This document shows positions 53,587 to 62,702 of a stretch of DNA of 64,000 nucleotides, piece after piece. The stretch comes from Parashewanella sp049608225. Lineage in GTDB: Bacteria; Pseudomonadota; Gammaproteobacteria; Enterobacterales; Shewanellaceae. The stretch covers positions 81,323 to 145,322 of the forward strand of contig JBMYXI010000001.1 in assembly GCA_049608225.1 (NCBI GenBank), given 5' to 3'. Under the pieces are notes generated by a model that was not told where the DNA came from, made no database searches, and worked only from the letters and a program-made list of their open reading frames with translations. The position numbers and the translations under genes are program-made. Positions within the stretch are counted from its first letter, which is position 1. Each line of letters opens with the position of its first letter.

Positions 53587-53669
53587 CACTCAAAACCACA
53601 TATATTCGTGATGCTTGAAAATTGCATCTTCAAGCATCACGAATATAAAATAACATATGGTTCTGAGTG
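53587..53669. repeat. Long near-perfect inverted repeat (cruciform)
   Basis: The inner stem is 18 bp and perfect: ATATTCGTGATGCTTGAA (53602-53619) against its complement (53629-53646), with a 9-nt loop. Outer arms CACTCAAAACCACATAT (53587-53603) and ATATGGTTCTGAGTG (53655-53669) pair with few mismatches. There is no T-run, so it is not a standard terminator. It lies between two convergent genes. Confidence 0.8.
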
Positions 53670-53677
53670 CACTCACT

Positions 53678-53992
53678 CTATTTAACTTCTTGCTTAAACG
53701 CTTGTAGTGTTTGTAAAACAGCTGCAAGTTTTTTTACCAGTGTTTCAACATTATTTTCCACAAAATTTTGCTTAATGTCTTCAAGCCCTTCCACCAACTC
53801 TTGGATGTAAGGTTTGAATCGATTACTGTCCGTGCTAAATCCCTGCTCTTTGGCAAAAATGGCGGTAAACTTGCCATGGCCACTCTGCTGAAGAGCATCT
53901 AAACGTGTATCTGCATCAATGGCTTGTCGATAAGCCAGCTGAATATTTTGTTGTAATTGCTCAATAACCTTATTGTGTGGCATAAATAACAT
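53678..53992 (-). CDS. Small conserved helical protein of unknown function
   Basis: 104 residues, wholly helical and charged, with KVIEQLQQNIQLAYRQAIDAD, GHGKFTAIFAKEQGF (runs shortened) and a C-terminal coiled-coil-like LVKKLAAVLQTLQAFKQEV. I believe similar small proteins occur in Vibrio and Shewanella, where some carry misleading enzyme names. No function is known to me. ATG 53983 is an alternative start. Confidence 0.7.
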   Translation of the reverse strand: MLFMPHNKVIEQLQQNIQLAYRQAIDADTRLDALQQSGHGKFTAIFAKEQGFSTDSNRFKPYIQELVEGLEDIKQNFVENNVETLVKKLAAVLQTLQAFKQEVK

Positions 53993-54033
53993 CTAATTTT
54001 TGTTTACTGAAGAAGTACAGGATTATAAAAAAT

Positions 54034-54921
54034 ATGTTCAGCTGCCGCAAAACACTCTTATCATTTATTTTACTCTGCTGTTTTTTTAGTTCGGCGCAAG
54101 CAAGAGAAAGCGATAGGCCACCATTCTTTAAAGTAGAGTATCAAGGCAAAACGGCTTATTTATTAGGTACGATCCATGCGGGCAAAGCCGATTTTTATCC
54201 TCTACCGAACATGATCGAAAAACAGTTTGCTCTCAGTAGTCATCTGGTGATTGAAGCCATTCCCAATCCGAGTGACGCACAACTTGTTAAAACTCTGCCT
54301 GCTCTCAAAGACAAAAATGCAGCCGTTATACGTCAATACCATGCTTATTGTGCCGACAAGACCTATTTCTGCAATGCACTTGCTGCTGTGCCGCCTTGGA
54401 TAAAGGCCATGCAAATTGTGTTATTGAGATTACAAACTCAAGGTTTTCAGCCACAACATGGGGTTGAATATTACTTACTGAGTAAACGCCAAGGAAAAAA
54501 ATTAAAACAACTCGAATCATCCAAGCAACAGTTGCAGCTCATGAACTCATTATCAGCAGCTTCTCAATGGAATATGTTAAGCCATGCTATGTCAGCATCA
54601 AACTCTGAAATAACCGAGCTTTTTCAAGCATGGCGAACAGGTAATTTATCAATGATTGATGCCATTTCTAAAAAAGAGTCCGATACCGCAGCGGGTAAAG
54701 AGTTCATTCGAGTCATGCTGTGGCAGCGAAATAAAGCCATGGCTGAAAAGATAAAACGTTTATTACAACAAGCTAGCGCTAATGACAGCACCTTAAAAAA
54801 CAACTACTTTGTCGCGATTGGAGCAGCTCACCTTGTCGGTGAGCGCAGCGTAAATGATTATTTAACTCAATCGGGAGCCAAAATCACAAATTGTTGGCAA
54901 TCAACAACATTGTGTCAGTGA
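54034..54921 (+). CDS. TraB/GumN family protein
   Basis: 295 residues with an N-terminal signal peptide (ending SSAQA). The TraB/GumN fold is shown by AYLLGTIHAGKADFYPLP, the glutamate in HLVIEAIPNP, the later HGVEYYLLSK, and FVAIGAAHLVGE near the C-terminus. The GTIH and GAAHLVG motifs are thought to form a metallohydrolase-like site in this family. It is probably periplasmic. The last 7 bp overlap the convergent glutamate decarboxylase gene. Confidence 0.88.
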   Translation: MFSCRKTLLSFILLCCFFSSAQARESDRPPFFKVEYQGKTAYLLGTIHAGKADFYPLPNMIEKQFALSSHLVIEAIPNPSDAQLVKTLPALKDKNAAVIRQYHAYCADKTYFCNALAAVPPWIKAMQIVLLRLQTQGFQPQHGVEYYLLSKRQGKKLKQLESSKQQLQLMNSLSAASQWNMLSHAMSASNSEITELFQAWRTGNLSMIDAISKKESDTAAGKEFIRVMLWQRNKAMAEKIKRLLQQASANDSTLKNNYFVAIGAAHLVGERSVNDYLTQSGAKITNCWQSTTLCQ

Positions 54922-56285
54922 CGGAAACCACCTGAGTCTTCTTCTGTTAGTTTGACCGGATAACGTAAAAGATGATCTATGGCGTTTTTATAATCTTCCA
55001 GTAATAAACTCGCCAAATCAAAACTAAAGCCACGTTTAACCAAAATGCGTTGTACCACAGTATCCTGTGCGTTTGTCGGTAGTGAGTAAGCAGGTACTTG
55101 CCAGCCTTTGTTTCTCAAGCGATCCGCTAAGTCGTACAAAGAGAATTGAGTTACCGAGCCTTTTAATTTCCAACTTAATGCCGGGATCCCACCATCGCCA
55201 TTATAAATAATGTCAAAATAACCCAACTTATCAATTTCTTCTGCCAAATAGACCGCAATATCTTGGCAGCTTTGATGAATAGCACGATAGCCTTCTTTGC
55301 CTAACCGTAACAGGTTATAATATTGTGCAATTACTTGTCCGCCAGGTCTTGAAAAATTCAACGCTAAGTCTGGCATATTTCCACCTAAATAATTGACATG
55401 AAAAATTAGCTCTTCAGGTAAATCTTGCTCGCTATGCCACAAAATCCAACCAACACCTAGCGGTGATAATCCAAATTTATGTCCTGACGCGTTGATTGAG
55501 CGCACTCTATCTAAACGAAAATCCCATACCAATTCCTTTTGAATGAACGGCGCGATAAATCCACCACTGGCAGCGTCGACATGCATAGGTATATTGTTAC
55601 CAGATGCCTTTTGGTAATCATCGAGTGCTGCTGCAATTTGTTCAATGGGGTCATACTGCCCAGTAAAAGTGAGCCCCAATGTTGCCACGACCGCTATGGT
55701 ATTTTCGTCACAATGAGCGACAGCATCGGAGGGGCTAAGTTGATACTGATCAGGCTGCATCGGCACTTCACGCAACTCGACATCCCAATAACGTGCGAAC
55801 TTGTGCCAACACACTTGGACTGGGCCTGTCACAATATTCGGTTTATCAAACGGCTTCCCTACGGCCTTTTGCTTTGCTTGCCATCGCCTCAATAACGATA
55901 AACCGCCAAGCATCGCAGCTTCACTGGAACCTGTGGTTGACGTACCCACAGCTTCTTTTGCATGGTCGGCATGCCATAAGTCACCGATAATATGCACACA
56001 ACGCTTTTCAATTTCAGCAGTTTGTGGATATTCATCTCGATCAACCATATTTTTATCAATAGCAATCGACATCAAATCTTTCACTTCAGGTTCAAACCAC
56101 GTCTGACAGAAGGTCGCTAAGTTTTGCCTAGAATTACCATCTAACAGCAATTCATCTTTGATCAATTGATGGATAACTGAAGCTGAGTGAGTACTCTCAG
56201 GCATATGAAACTTTTCAAGTTCATGCTGAGATTCAGGAAGAGAAAATAATGTTTCTCCTTTAACAGAACGCTTTTTATGTAACAT
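54915..56285 (-). CDS. gadB: Glutamate decarboxylase
   Basis: 456 residues from ATG 56285 (MLHKKRSVKGETLF), with GAGGG 5 nt upstream; a longer frame from 56348 is less likely. It is a PLP-dependent enzyme converting glutamate to GABA and CO2 while consuming a proton. The PLP lysine is Lys270 in INASGHKFG, and HVDAASGGF carries the Asp that contacts the pyridine. The N-terminal half includes GTSTTGSSEAAMLGG. No gadC-type glutamate/GABA antiporter is beside it, so its role may be metabolic or acid resistance with a distant partner. Confidence 0.93.
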   Translation of the reverse strand: MLHKKRSVKGETLFSLPESQHELEKFHMPESTHSASVIHQLIKDELLLDGNSRQNLATFCQTWFEPEVKDLMSIAIDKNMVDRDEYPQTAEIEKRCVHIIGDLWHADHAKEAVGTSTTGSSEAAMLGGLSLLRRWQAKQKAVGKPFDKPNIVTGPVQVCWHKFARYWDVELREVPMQPDQYQLSPSDAVAHCDENTIAVVATLGLTFTGQYDPIEQIAAALDDYQKASGNNIPMHVDAASGGFIAPFIQKELVWDFRLDRVRSINASGHKFGLSPLGVGWILWHSEQDLPEELIFHVNYLGGNMPDLALNFSRPGGQVIAQYYNLLRLGKEGYRAIHQSCQDIAVYLAEEIDKLGYFDIIYNGDGGIPALSWKLKGSVTQFSLYDLADRLRNKGWQVPAYSLPTNAQDTVVQRILVKRGFSFDLASLLLEDYKNAIDHLLRYPVKLTEEDSGGFRH

Positions 56286-56461
56286 ACAACCCTCAATAAG
56301 TTTTGAACAATAAATAAAGGGTAAGCAGAAATTAACTTTTTTGCTCATTTAACCTAAATAAATAGATTAAGGATGTTCATAGACGCTTAACATATTTTTC
56401 TAGTCAAGGATGGTTTACAGCAAGTCGTGATCATGACTTGCAAAGTTGATAGCGGCATTAA

Positions 56462-57250
56462 TCAGTAACTATGTTCAAAGTGACTTTGGTTCAAGCCAAT
56501 AAAATGTACATAGCGTCCCAAGCTAATATAAGGGTGTTTTCGAGAATAAGTTAGCTCCATTTGCAATAACTTATCAGTATCTATTTTTTGATCTGGATAG
56601 GGCTTTAAGTAATCATGGATCACTCTGACGCCCGACTGACATTTTATCTCACAGCGCCAACCTTCAAACCACTGTTCAACTTGTTCAATATACATTGGAT
56701 ATTGCGGTGTTAACCCGACTGTCTTTTTCGCTGTCAACCCAGCTTCGACATACTCAAAGTTGCCTGAGACCAAACTGTGAAAACGCTGTGCCTCTTTGTT
56801 ATAAAACATCAATGAAAAGTGTCCTTGAGGTTTTAATAGCTGCAGTAATTCGGTTAACGTCTGTTGGGCGTCTGTAAGCCATTCAGCAACGGCATGGCAT
56901 AAAATTAAATCAAACAGCCCTAATTGTGTGACATCTAATTGCTGAATTGAACTGTGTATTAGCTCGATATCTAGCGCATTGTCAGCTTGTTGAATTTGCT
57001 CTTTTGCCAACGCCAACATTTGTTCGGATATATCACATAACACCACTTGGTTGCCCATGGCAGCCAACTGCTGACTTAAATGACCAAAACCACCACCTGC
57101 ATCCAAAATACGTAATCCTCCATGCTTTAATTGCGGGATTATTTCGAATAGATCACGTTTAAGAATTGCAGTGCGAATATCACCTTTAGGTGTTCCATAA
57201 ATGTTTTTCGCGAATTTGGTGGCGAGTTTATCGAAGTTTTTATCTGTCAT
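56462..57250 (-). CDS. cmoM: tRNA carboxymethoxyuridine methyltransferase CmoM
   Basis: 262 residues from ATG 57250. The opening TDKNFDKLATKFAKNIYGTP parallels the E. coli CmoM/SmtA start. The SAM-binding loop is LDAGGGFGHLS, followed by LCDISEQML. The later SLMFYNKEA, VSGNFEYVEAGL and the final YISLGRYVHF also match. In E. coli it methylates the carboxyl of cmo5U at tRNA wobble position 34. The start lies just after the malic-enzyme terminator and has no clear Shine-Dalgarno sequence. Confidence 0.92.
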   Translation of the reverse strand: MTDKNFDKLATKFAKNIYGTPKGDIRTAILKRDLFEIIPQLKHGGLRILDAGGGFGHLSQQLAAMGNQVVLCDISEQMLALAKEQIQQADNALDIELIHSSIQQLDVTQLGLFDLILCHAVAEWLTDAQQTLTELLQLLKPQGHFSLMFYNKEAQRFHSLVSGNFEYVEAGLTAKKTVGLTPQYPMYIEQVEQWFEGWRCEIKCQSGVRVIHDYLKPYPDQKIDTDKLLQMELTYSRKHPYISLGRYVHFIGLNQSHFEHSY

Positions 57251-57260
57251 ACTGTTATTC

Positions 57261-57286
57261 AAAAGAAAAGGGAGCCAAAGCTCCCT
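57261..57286 (-). terminator. Rho-independent terminator after malic enzyme gene
   Basis: AGGGAGC and GCTCCCT form a 7-bp stem with a 4-nt loop. On the minus strand TTTTCTTTT follows. It ends only 11 bp before the cmoM start codon, so cmoM transcription must begin within or very near it, or depend on read-through. Confidence 0.8.
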
Positions 57287-57322
57287 AAATTTAGTTAGAC
57301 GAGTAATGAAACTACGATGGAT

Positions 57323-58567
57323 CTAAGCCATATAGTTTTCAGGTAAAGCCACTCTCGCCGCACCTGACTTAACAGCAGCTTCAGCAACCGCTTTAGCGAC
57401 TTTTGATAATAATCTTGGGTCCATCGGCTTTGGTAACACATATTCCGCCCCAAAGCTCATATCAGACACATCTGGGTAAGCATCCAATACCGATTGTGGA
57501 ACAGGCTCTTTTGCTAATTCAGCTAGAGCATAAACAGCTGCCACCTTCATTTCATCGTTGATCACTTTCGCTCTTGCATCTAATGCGCCGCGGAACAAAA
57601 ATGGAAAACATAACACGTTATTGACTTGATTTGGATAATCACTGCGACCTGTTCCCATGATCACATCAGGGCGAGTTTCACGCGCTAATTCAGGTTTAAT
57701 TTCTGGTTCTGGATTCGAACAAGCAAAAACAACTGGTTTTTCCGCCATCAGTTTAATGTCTTCAGCACTCAATAAATTTGGTCCAGACAATCCTAAAAAT
57801 GCATCGGCACCTTTAATAGCGTCTTGCAGTGTGCGTTTATCGGTGTTGTTGGCAAATAGCGCTTTGTATTCATTAATATCATCACGCTGTGTATGAATAA
57901 CGCCTTTGCGGTCTAACATGTAAATATGCTCACGCTGAGCGCCACAGTTAACGAGCATGGTCATACACGCTATCGCAGCTGCACCTGCGCCTAAACACAC
58001 AAAAACTGCATCTTCGATTTTTTTACCTTGAATTTCAAGTGCGTTAATCATGCCTGCTGCGGTTACAATTGCGGTGCCGTGTTGATCATCATGAAACACT
58101 GGCACATTACAACGTTCGATTAGCTGTTTTTCAATTTCAAAACATTCAGGTGCTTTAATATCTTCAAGATTAATACCACCAAAAGTATCTGCGATGGCAT
58201 CGACCGTATTAATGAACTCTTCAGTGGTATTGTGTTTAACTTCAATATCTGTCGCATCAATGTCTGCAAAGGTTTTAAACAATAACGCTTTGCCTTCCAT
58301 TACTGGCTTGGAAGCTAACGGACCTAAATTACCTAAACCTAAAATCGCCGTACCATTTGAAATCACCGCTACGGTATTGCCTTTGGCTGTATATCGATAT
58401 GCATTTTCAACATCCGCTGCAATTTCTCTCACTGGCTCTGCAACACCAGGACTGTAGGCGAGGGAAAGATCATGACTGTTTTTTGCTGGCTTAGTTAAAC
58501 AAACCGCCATTTTCCCTGGTACTGGAGATTCATGATAATCAAGTGCTTGTTGTCGCATATCTGACAT
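57323..58567 (-). CDS. NAD(P)-dependent malic enzyme, short form
   Basis: 414 residues, lacking the phosphotransacetylase-like C-terminal domain of E. coli MaeB. It decarboxylates malate to pyruvate and CO2 with reduction of NAD(P). The tyrosine of the active site lies in LSLAYSPGVAEP. The catalytic lysine is near MEGKALLFK, and the metal acidic residues are in HDDQHGTAIV. The Rossmann motif is VFVCLGAGAAAIAC. NAD versus NADP use cannot be fixed from sequence. Its terminator lies before cmoM. Confidence 0.93.
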   Translation of the reverse strand: MSDMRQQALDYHESPVPGKMAVCLTKPAKNSHDLSLAYSPGVAEPVREIAADVENAYRYTAKGNTVAVISNGTAILGLGNLGPLASKPVMEGKALLFKTFADIDATDIEVKHNTTEEFINTVDAIADTFGGINLEDIKAPECFEIEKQLIERCNVPVFHDDQHGTAIVTAAGMINALEIQGKKIEDAVFVCLGAGAAAIACMTMLVNCGAQREHIYMLDRKGVIHTQRDDINEYKALFANNTDKRTLQDAIKGADAFLGLSGPNLLSAEDIKLMAEKPVVFACSNPEPEIKPELARETRPDVIMGTGRSDYPNQVNNVLCFPFLFRGALDARAKVINDEMKVAAVYALAELAKEPVPQSVLDAYPDVSDMSFGAEYVLPKPMDPRLLSKVAKAVAEAAVKSGAARVALPENYMA

Positions 58568-59059
58568 GGTTACGTCCTGAAAAGTACTGCTTAATATGTT
58601 CTAAATGAACAATACATATGATAGAAAAAACTTATGACTGAGGGTTCAGTCTAAATTAGGCATGCGCTTAATTTTAGTCGTTAACGAATAGTCAGACAAG
58701 TTCTTTGTATATTGAAAAACTAATGTTAATTGTTGTTACCAATTAGTTTTTTTAATGAAACCAGTCAGCATTAACATCGGCAACAAAAAACGAAAGTGAA
58801 AATTTCTCACAAAATAACACAGGTTTTCTTAGGTATAAAAAAGAGATAATGAGTTTTATTGGTATTTTATAACAAAATAGATAATCCGTAACCGAGCATT
58901 AATTAACATTTGAATAAGCAATATTTCATTATCGTTACTTCTTACTCTACTTCTATTAAACTGTTCAGACCAGATAGATTAATTATTTTTTACTTTGATA
59001 GGCTTATCAATAAATTATTCATATGATCGTCCGCCAATTCGATCACTGATAATGCTTAT
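58568..59059. other. Intergenic region before the giant paralogue array
   Basis: About 490 bp, very AT-rich, with no gene found on either strand. It holds the promoters of the malic enzyme gene and of the first giant gene. GATAGGCTTATC near 58998 is a short palindrome-like sequence of uncertain meaning. Confidence 0.5.
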
Positions 59060-62000
59060 ATGGCTATTGCGATCACGTCACAACCCTCACTGCTACAAAA
59101 TGTAACTGATGAAGACATTAAACGCTTTAATCGTCATGGCGAAGTTCAAGTAACGTGTCGAGCGTACAACAAAAAACTAAGAACATACAAAGTACGTTTT
59201 ACACAAAACGAATTTCAAATAAGTCTCACGTCGAACTGGTTTAGAACACCGTATTGCACAACATTTCGAATACAAGATCCTAAAGATCCAATCGCTAAAG
59301 AGTTACTTAAACAATTCGTAGCCTTACCTGAAGTCTCCGTATCTGCAATCTTTTCGACCTTAACGAATACAGAAATAACAGAAGATGAGCGAGCGAATAT
59401 CTATCTATCATTATCAGCACAGACTCAAGAGTTATTAATCGCGTTATGCTTGGGTAGCAAGCCATTAAAGAATATTTTTTTATTCGTCATCGCTATTCGA
59501 TCATTGCCTCCAATAATGGCATCTGCTTGTATTAACGCATTGATCAACCAAAGTATGACGAATAGCTCAAACAGCGCTATTGAATTAACCCAATTATTCG
59601 ATAATGACCATTGGGATGAGCAACATCGATTGTTGGTTATCACTCATTTACCAGAGCAATTACTTGATCAAATAAAACATGAATTACCTGTAGAATGTTT
59701 AGCCCGACTACTGAACCCAACTCACTTACCATCGCAACCGTTATCGCTCAGCGATTACCAACTCAATAACTACTTATCCCTACTTACTTCGTTAGCACAA
59801 CACTTGATCACTGTCGTAAGCACACTACCAAGTACTTTATTCGTTTTGCTGATACTTTATATTGCTCCCGAAACCAGCGCGACTTTACTCTGCTCCTTGG
59901 AGCCTCTACAAGCTAAACTTGTGTTAAATTTACTTATTCGCTATCAATCCGCATCCAACTGCAACAGGCAAGATAATAGCTGGGATTTAACCTTTATTGT
60001 GCCTTCACTTTATTCGCGATTAGCCGCAGAAAAGCAGCTTGCTGATGTATTAACCCCAATCCTAAGTAATGCGCCTTCTGAGCGATTAATCCAAATATTT
60101 AACCAGATGAACAACGTTGATAAACAAGTATTTTTCAATCTCATCAACATTCCAAACTCAACTTGGTTAGAACACTTTTTTTCGGAAATTGAGCTATCAG
60201 ACTTTGATAGCTTATTGAGTGGATTAGCATTTGATTTGCGACAACCTCTGCTTTTATTGATGCTAAATACACCAAATAAAGCCATTACGACCGAAGAGTT
60301 AATAAATGTTTGCTTAAAGCTTAATGAACGCGAGCAGTTATCCTTGTTACTTAATTCGACTCGATCTGGCTCAATTTTACTGTTTTGTCATGCAGACAAG
60401 GAGATGCAAAAAAAATGCATTGTTCATCCAGATTTTATTCGTCAAAGTACACTGATTAAAAACAGTGTGGCTCAAATAGCTCTAAGTCAGGAAGTTGATT
60501 GCGAACTAAAAGCGAGTTTACAGACTTGGTTGAAAGACTTAAATCTCGAGCTGCTCATGCTCTTATTAAAAAATGCAAATTATCTATACTTATTGTCATT
60601 TTCAATGTTTATCCCTAACAAACTCGTAGGGCATTTTCTAAGAGCCAGTCGTATACGCATAATTAAGAGTGACTTAACTCATTTAACCACCAGATTCAGC
60701 TTTTTTCCCTATAGCAAAGTCATGTTTATTCTCGCTCAACAATCTAATTATCATGAGCGTTTAAACGATTATATTGCTGTTAGCGACGAAGAAAATAAAC
60801 ACAACATCATCAGTTACTTAATAAATCATCATAGCATGGTAACACCAGCAGTTATTACAACATTGATTAACAACCACCGAGCGCTCTTATTAGAGGTCGC
60901 TTCATTACATACATATTCGACACGTCAATATTTTATAAGCCTATTTTCTCATGAACAATGGCGTCAGCTTGTTATAAGTACGCCTAAGCATCAACGTCAC
61001 CAACTAATTAATTTTTACGATCAAAGGCAGGTAACATTATGGTTAGCTCAAAAAGACAGTGATCAATCCGTTGTGTTACTACTCAAAGAAGCTGACGTCG
61101 CTCAGATGCATCAACTACTAGTGCAACTCCCGCTTAATACATTAGCAACTGGCTTGTTAATGCTTGATGAAGATATGGCTTATACACATATCCAAAATGC
61201 TTGTTTTGCTCCCAATATCGCAGAAGTATTGCATCTGATGTATCAACAAAATGCATCGAAAACGTTAGCCATTTTACATCACCACCAACACGTATCCGAT
61301 AGAGAGAAAGTAATTGCATCTCTCGATAATAGAGCGAATAAGCAAGATAAAGAAAGTAAAAAAGAGCTTCAACAACACCTATTTTTATTATGCCCAGAAA
61401 CAAGTGACAAACTATTAAAAATAAAAAAAGCATACATGAATCACAAGCGATTGCTAGCTCGAAGATTTGCACGACTTGCAGATCCCTCGCAAACATTTTT
61501 ACCACTTGAATACCGCGCAAAAAACCAAGGTCCAGTCACTCGTTATTATTTCACCAAAAAACATAAAATTTCACCCCTTAGATCACCAAAAAAGGTGGTA
61601 CCTCCAGAAGCGATTATAGGTGGATTTAAAACCCTAACCCGTATAGATAACGAATACGTCGAATTTAGCTTAACGTCTGACGACCCCATTACCTATAGCC
61701 AATATAGAGATGATGAGGATTCAATTGAATTAAGCCGAGATCAATTTTTGCACGAACTTTTTAAGCAGATAGATCTCGCACTACGAAAACATCCCAAAGC
61801 GAGAGCAACAATACAAATGGCTTCACAAGGTTTCAATGTCAAAGATGATTCATTTATTGCTGTTAACGGTGGCGATAACCTATCGAGTTTCGTTAACAAA
61901 CACCCTGTTAGCATCGGCATATTTGAATCTGCTTGCCGCTGCTTAGATCTTCTGCATGAACGGCACATCTATTTAAGGGATATTAAACCTGATAACTTGC

Positions 62001-62533
62001 TTATAAAAACTACGTTAACAACCCGTGAAGGTAAAACAATACCTATCTTGCCGCAACTGCAATATATTGATCTTGATTCCTGTTTCACCTACAACCTAGG
62101 AGAGACCAACGATGATTGTAGAACTGAAGATTACTGCACCCAAGAGCTTTATGATAGTAAAGAGAAAAGCTTAGCCAACCGTGATCAATATGCATTTATA
62201 CTAACCGTTTTGTACTGTATCAGCCCTAATAGTCGTACCTTTCAGTGGGTTAAAGTAGATAAAACCGAAATAGATAGCGTTGAATCATGCACCACTACAG
62301 CGATGTTTAAAAAAGGCGTATTACATGCATCCAGTGCCTCTGAAGCAGAAAGAGCAATAATCGACAGGTTTATTGAGAAGTACATCAAACAACAACATAA
62401 AAACAAAGTGAAGCGACTTTTAAAAGACCCTGTTAATCATCCTCTAACAGTCCCCTTATCGGAGGTGTTTGATTGGTCTGCCGATAATGAGAGTGTAACA
62501 CTGCACTCAATAAATCCATTTGAGCATGATTGA
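59060..62533 (+). CDS. Giant protein with N-terminal IKRFN domain and C-terminal kinase-like C-lobe
   Basis: 1157 residues. An N-terminal beta-rich domain (about 1-85) has TDEDIKRFNRHGEVQVTC and TYKVRFTQNEF. Residues about 90-800 are helical and rich in Leu, probably a solenoid. Residues about 850-1157 contain a protein-kinase C-lobe. The catalytic loop is YLRDIKPDNLLI (Asp974, Asn979), then DLD at 1004-1006 in the DFG position. TEDYCTQEL stands at the APE position and RDQYAFILTVLYCI at helix F. I cannot identify a glycine loop or the VAIK lysine with confidence. There is no signal peptide or membrane helix, and no Shine-Dalgarno sequence. A paralogue follows in tandem. Host-directed effector or internal signalling are open options. 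Confidence 0.75.
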   Translation: MAIAITSQPSLLQNVTDEDIKRFNRHGEVQVTCRAYNKKLRTYKVRFTQNEFQISLTSNWFRTPYCTTFRIQDPKDPIAKELLKQFVALPEVSVSAIFSTLTNTEITEDERANIYLSLSAQTQELLIALCLGSKPLKNIFLFVIAIRSLPPIMASACINALINQSMTNSSNSAIELTQLFDNDHWDEQHRLLVITHLPEQLLDQIKHELPVECLARLLNPTHLPSQPLSLSDYQLNNYLSLLTSLAQHLITVVSTLPSTLFVLLILYIAPETSATLLCSLEPLQAKLVLNLLIRYQSASNCNRQDNSWDLTFIVPSLYSRLAAEKQLADVLTPILSNAPSERLIQIFNQMNNVDKQVFFNLINIPNSTWLEHFFSEIELSDFDSLLSGLAFDLRQPLLLLMLNTPNKAITTEELINVCLKLNEREQLSLLLNSTRSGSILLFCHADKEMQKKCIVHPDFIRQSTLIKNSVAQIALSQEVDCELKASLQTWLKDLNLELLMLLLKNANYLYLLSFSMFIPNKLVGHFLRASRIRIIKSDLTHLTTRFSFFPYSKVMFILAQQSNYHERLNDYIAVSDEENKHNIISYLINHHSMVTPAVITTLINNHRALLLEVASLHTYSTRQYFISLFSHEQWRQLVISTPKHQRHQLINFYDQRQVTLWLAQKDSDQSVVLLLKEADVAQMHQLLVQLPLNTLATGLLMLDEDMAYTHIQNACFAPNIAEVLHLMYQQNASKTLAILHHHQHVSDREKVIASLDNRANKQDKESKKELQQHLFLLCPETSDKLLKIKKAYMNHKRLLARRFARLADPSQTFLPLEYRAKNQGPVTRYYFTKKHKISPLRSPKKVVPPEAIIGGFKTLTRIDNEYVEFSLTSDDPITYSQYRDDEDSIELSRDQFLHELFKQIDLALRKHPKARATIQMASQGFNVKDDSFIAVNGGDNLSSFVNKHPVSIGIFESACRCLDLLHERHIYLRDIKPDNLLIKTTLTTREGKTIPILPQLQYIDLDSCFTYNLGETNDDCRTEDYCTQELYDSKEKSLANRDQYAFILTVLYCISPNSRTFQWVKVDKTEIDSVESCTTTAMFKKGVLHASSASEAERAIIDRFIEKYIKQQHKNKVKRLLKDPVNHPLTVPLSEVFDWSADNESVTLHSINPFEHD

Positions 62534-62702
62534 AGTATCTTCTATAGCAAGTAAAAGTCACTACAGATTTAACAATAAAAACTCATCAATTGGGCATGAG
62601 CCTTAACCATTCTTTAATTAATCTTTCTTTATATTTTATAGGCTTAATTTAAGATATTTCTTAATATTAGAGTTCAATTAATCTAATGCTGAATTATCGC
62701 CT

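Noticed and set aside
53587..53669. Ordinary bidirectional terminator
   Set aside because: The stem is strong but neither strand has a T-run, and outer arms pair as well, which fits a palindromic repeat better.
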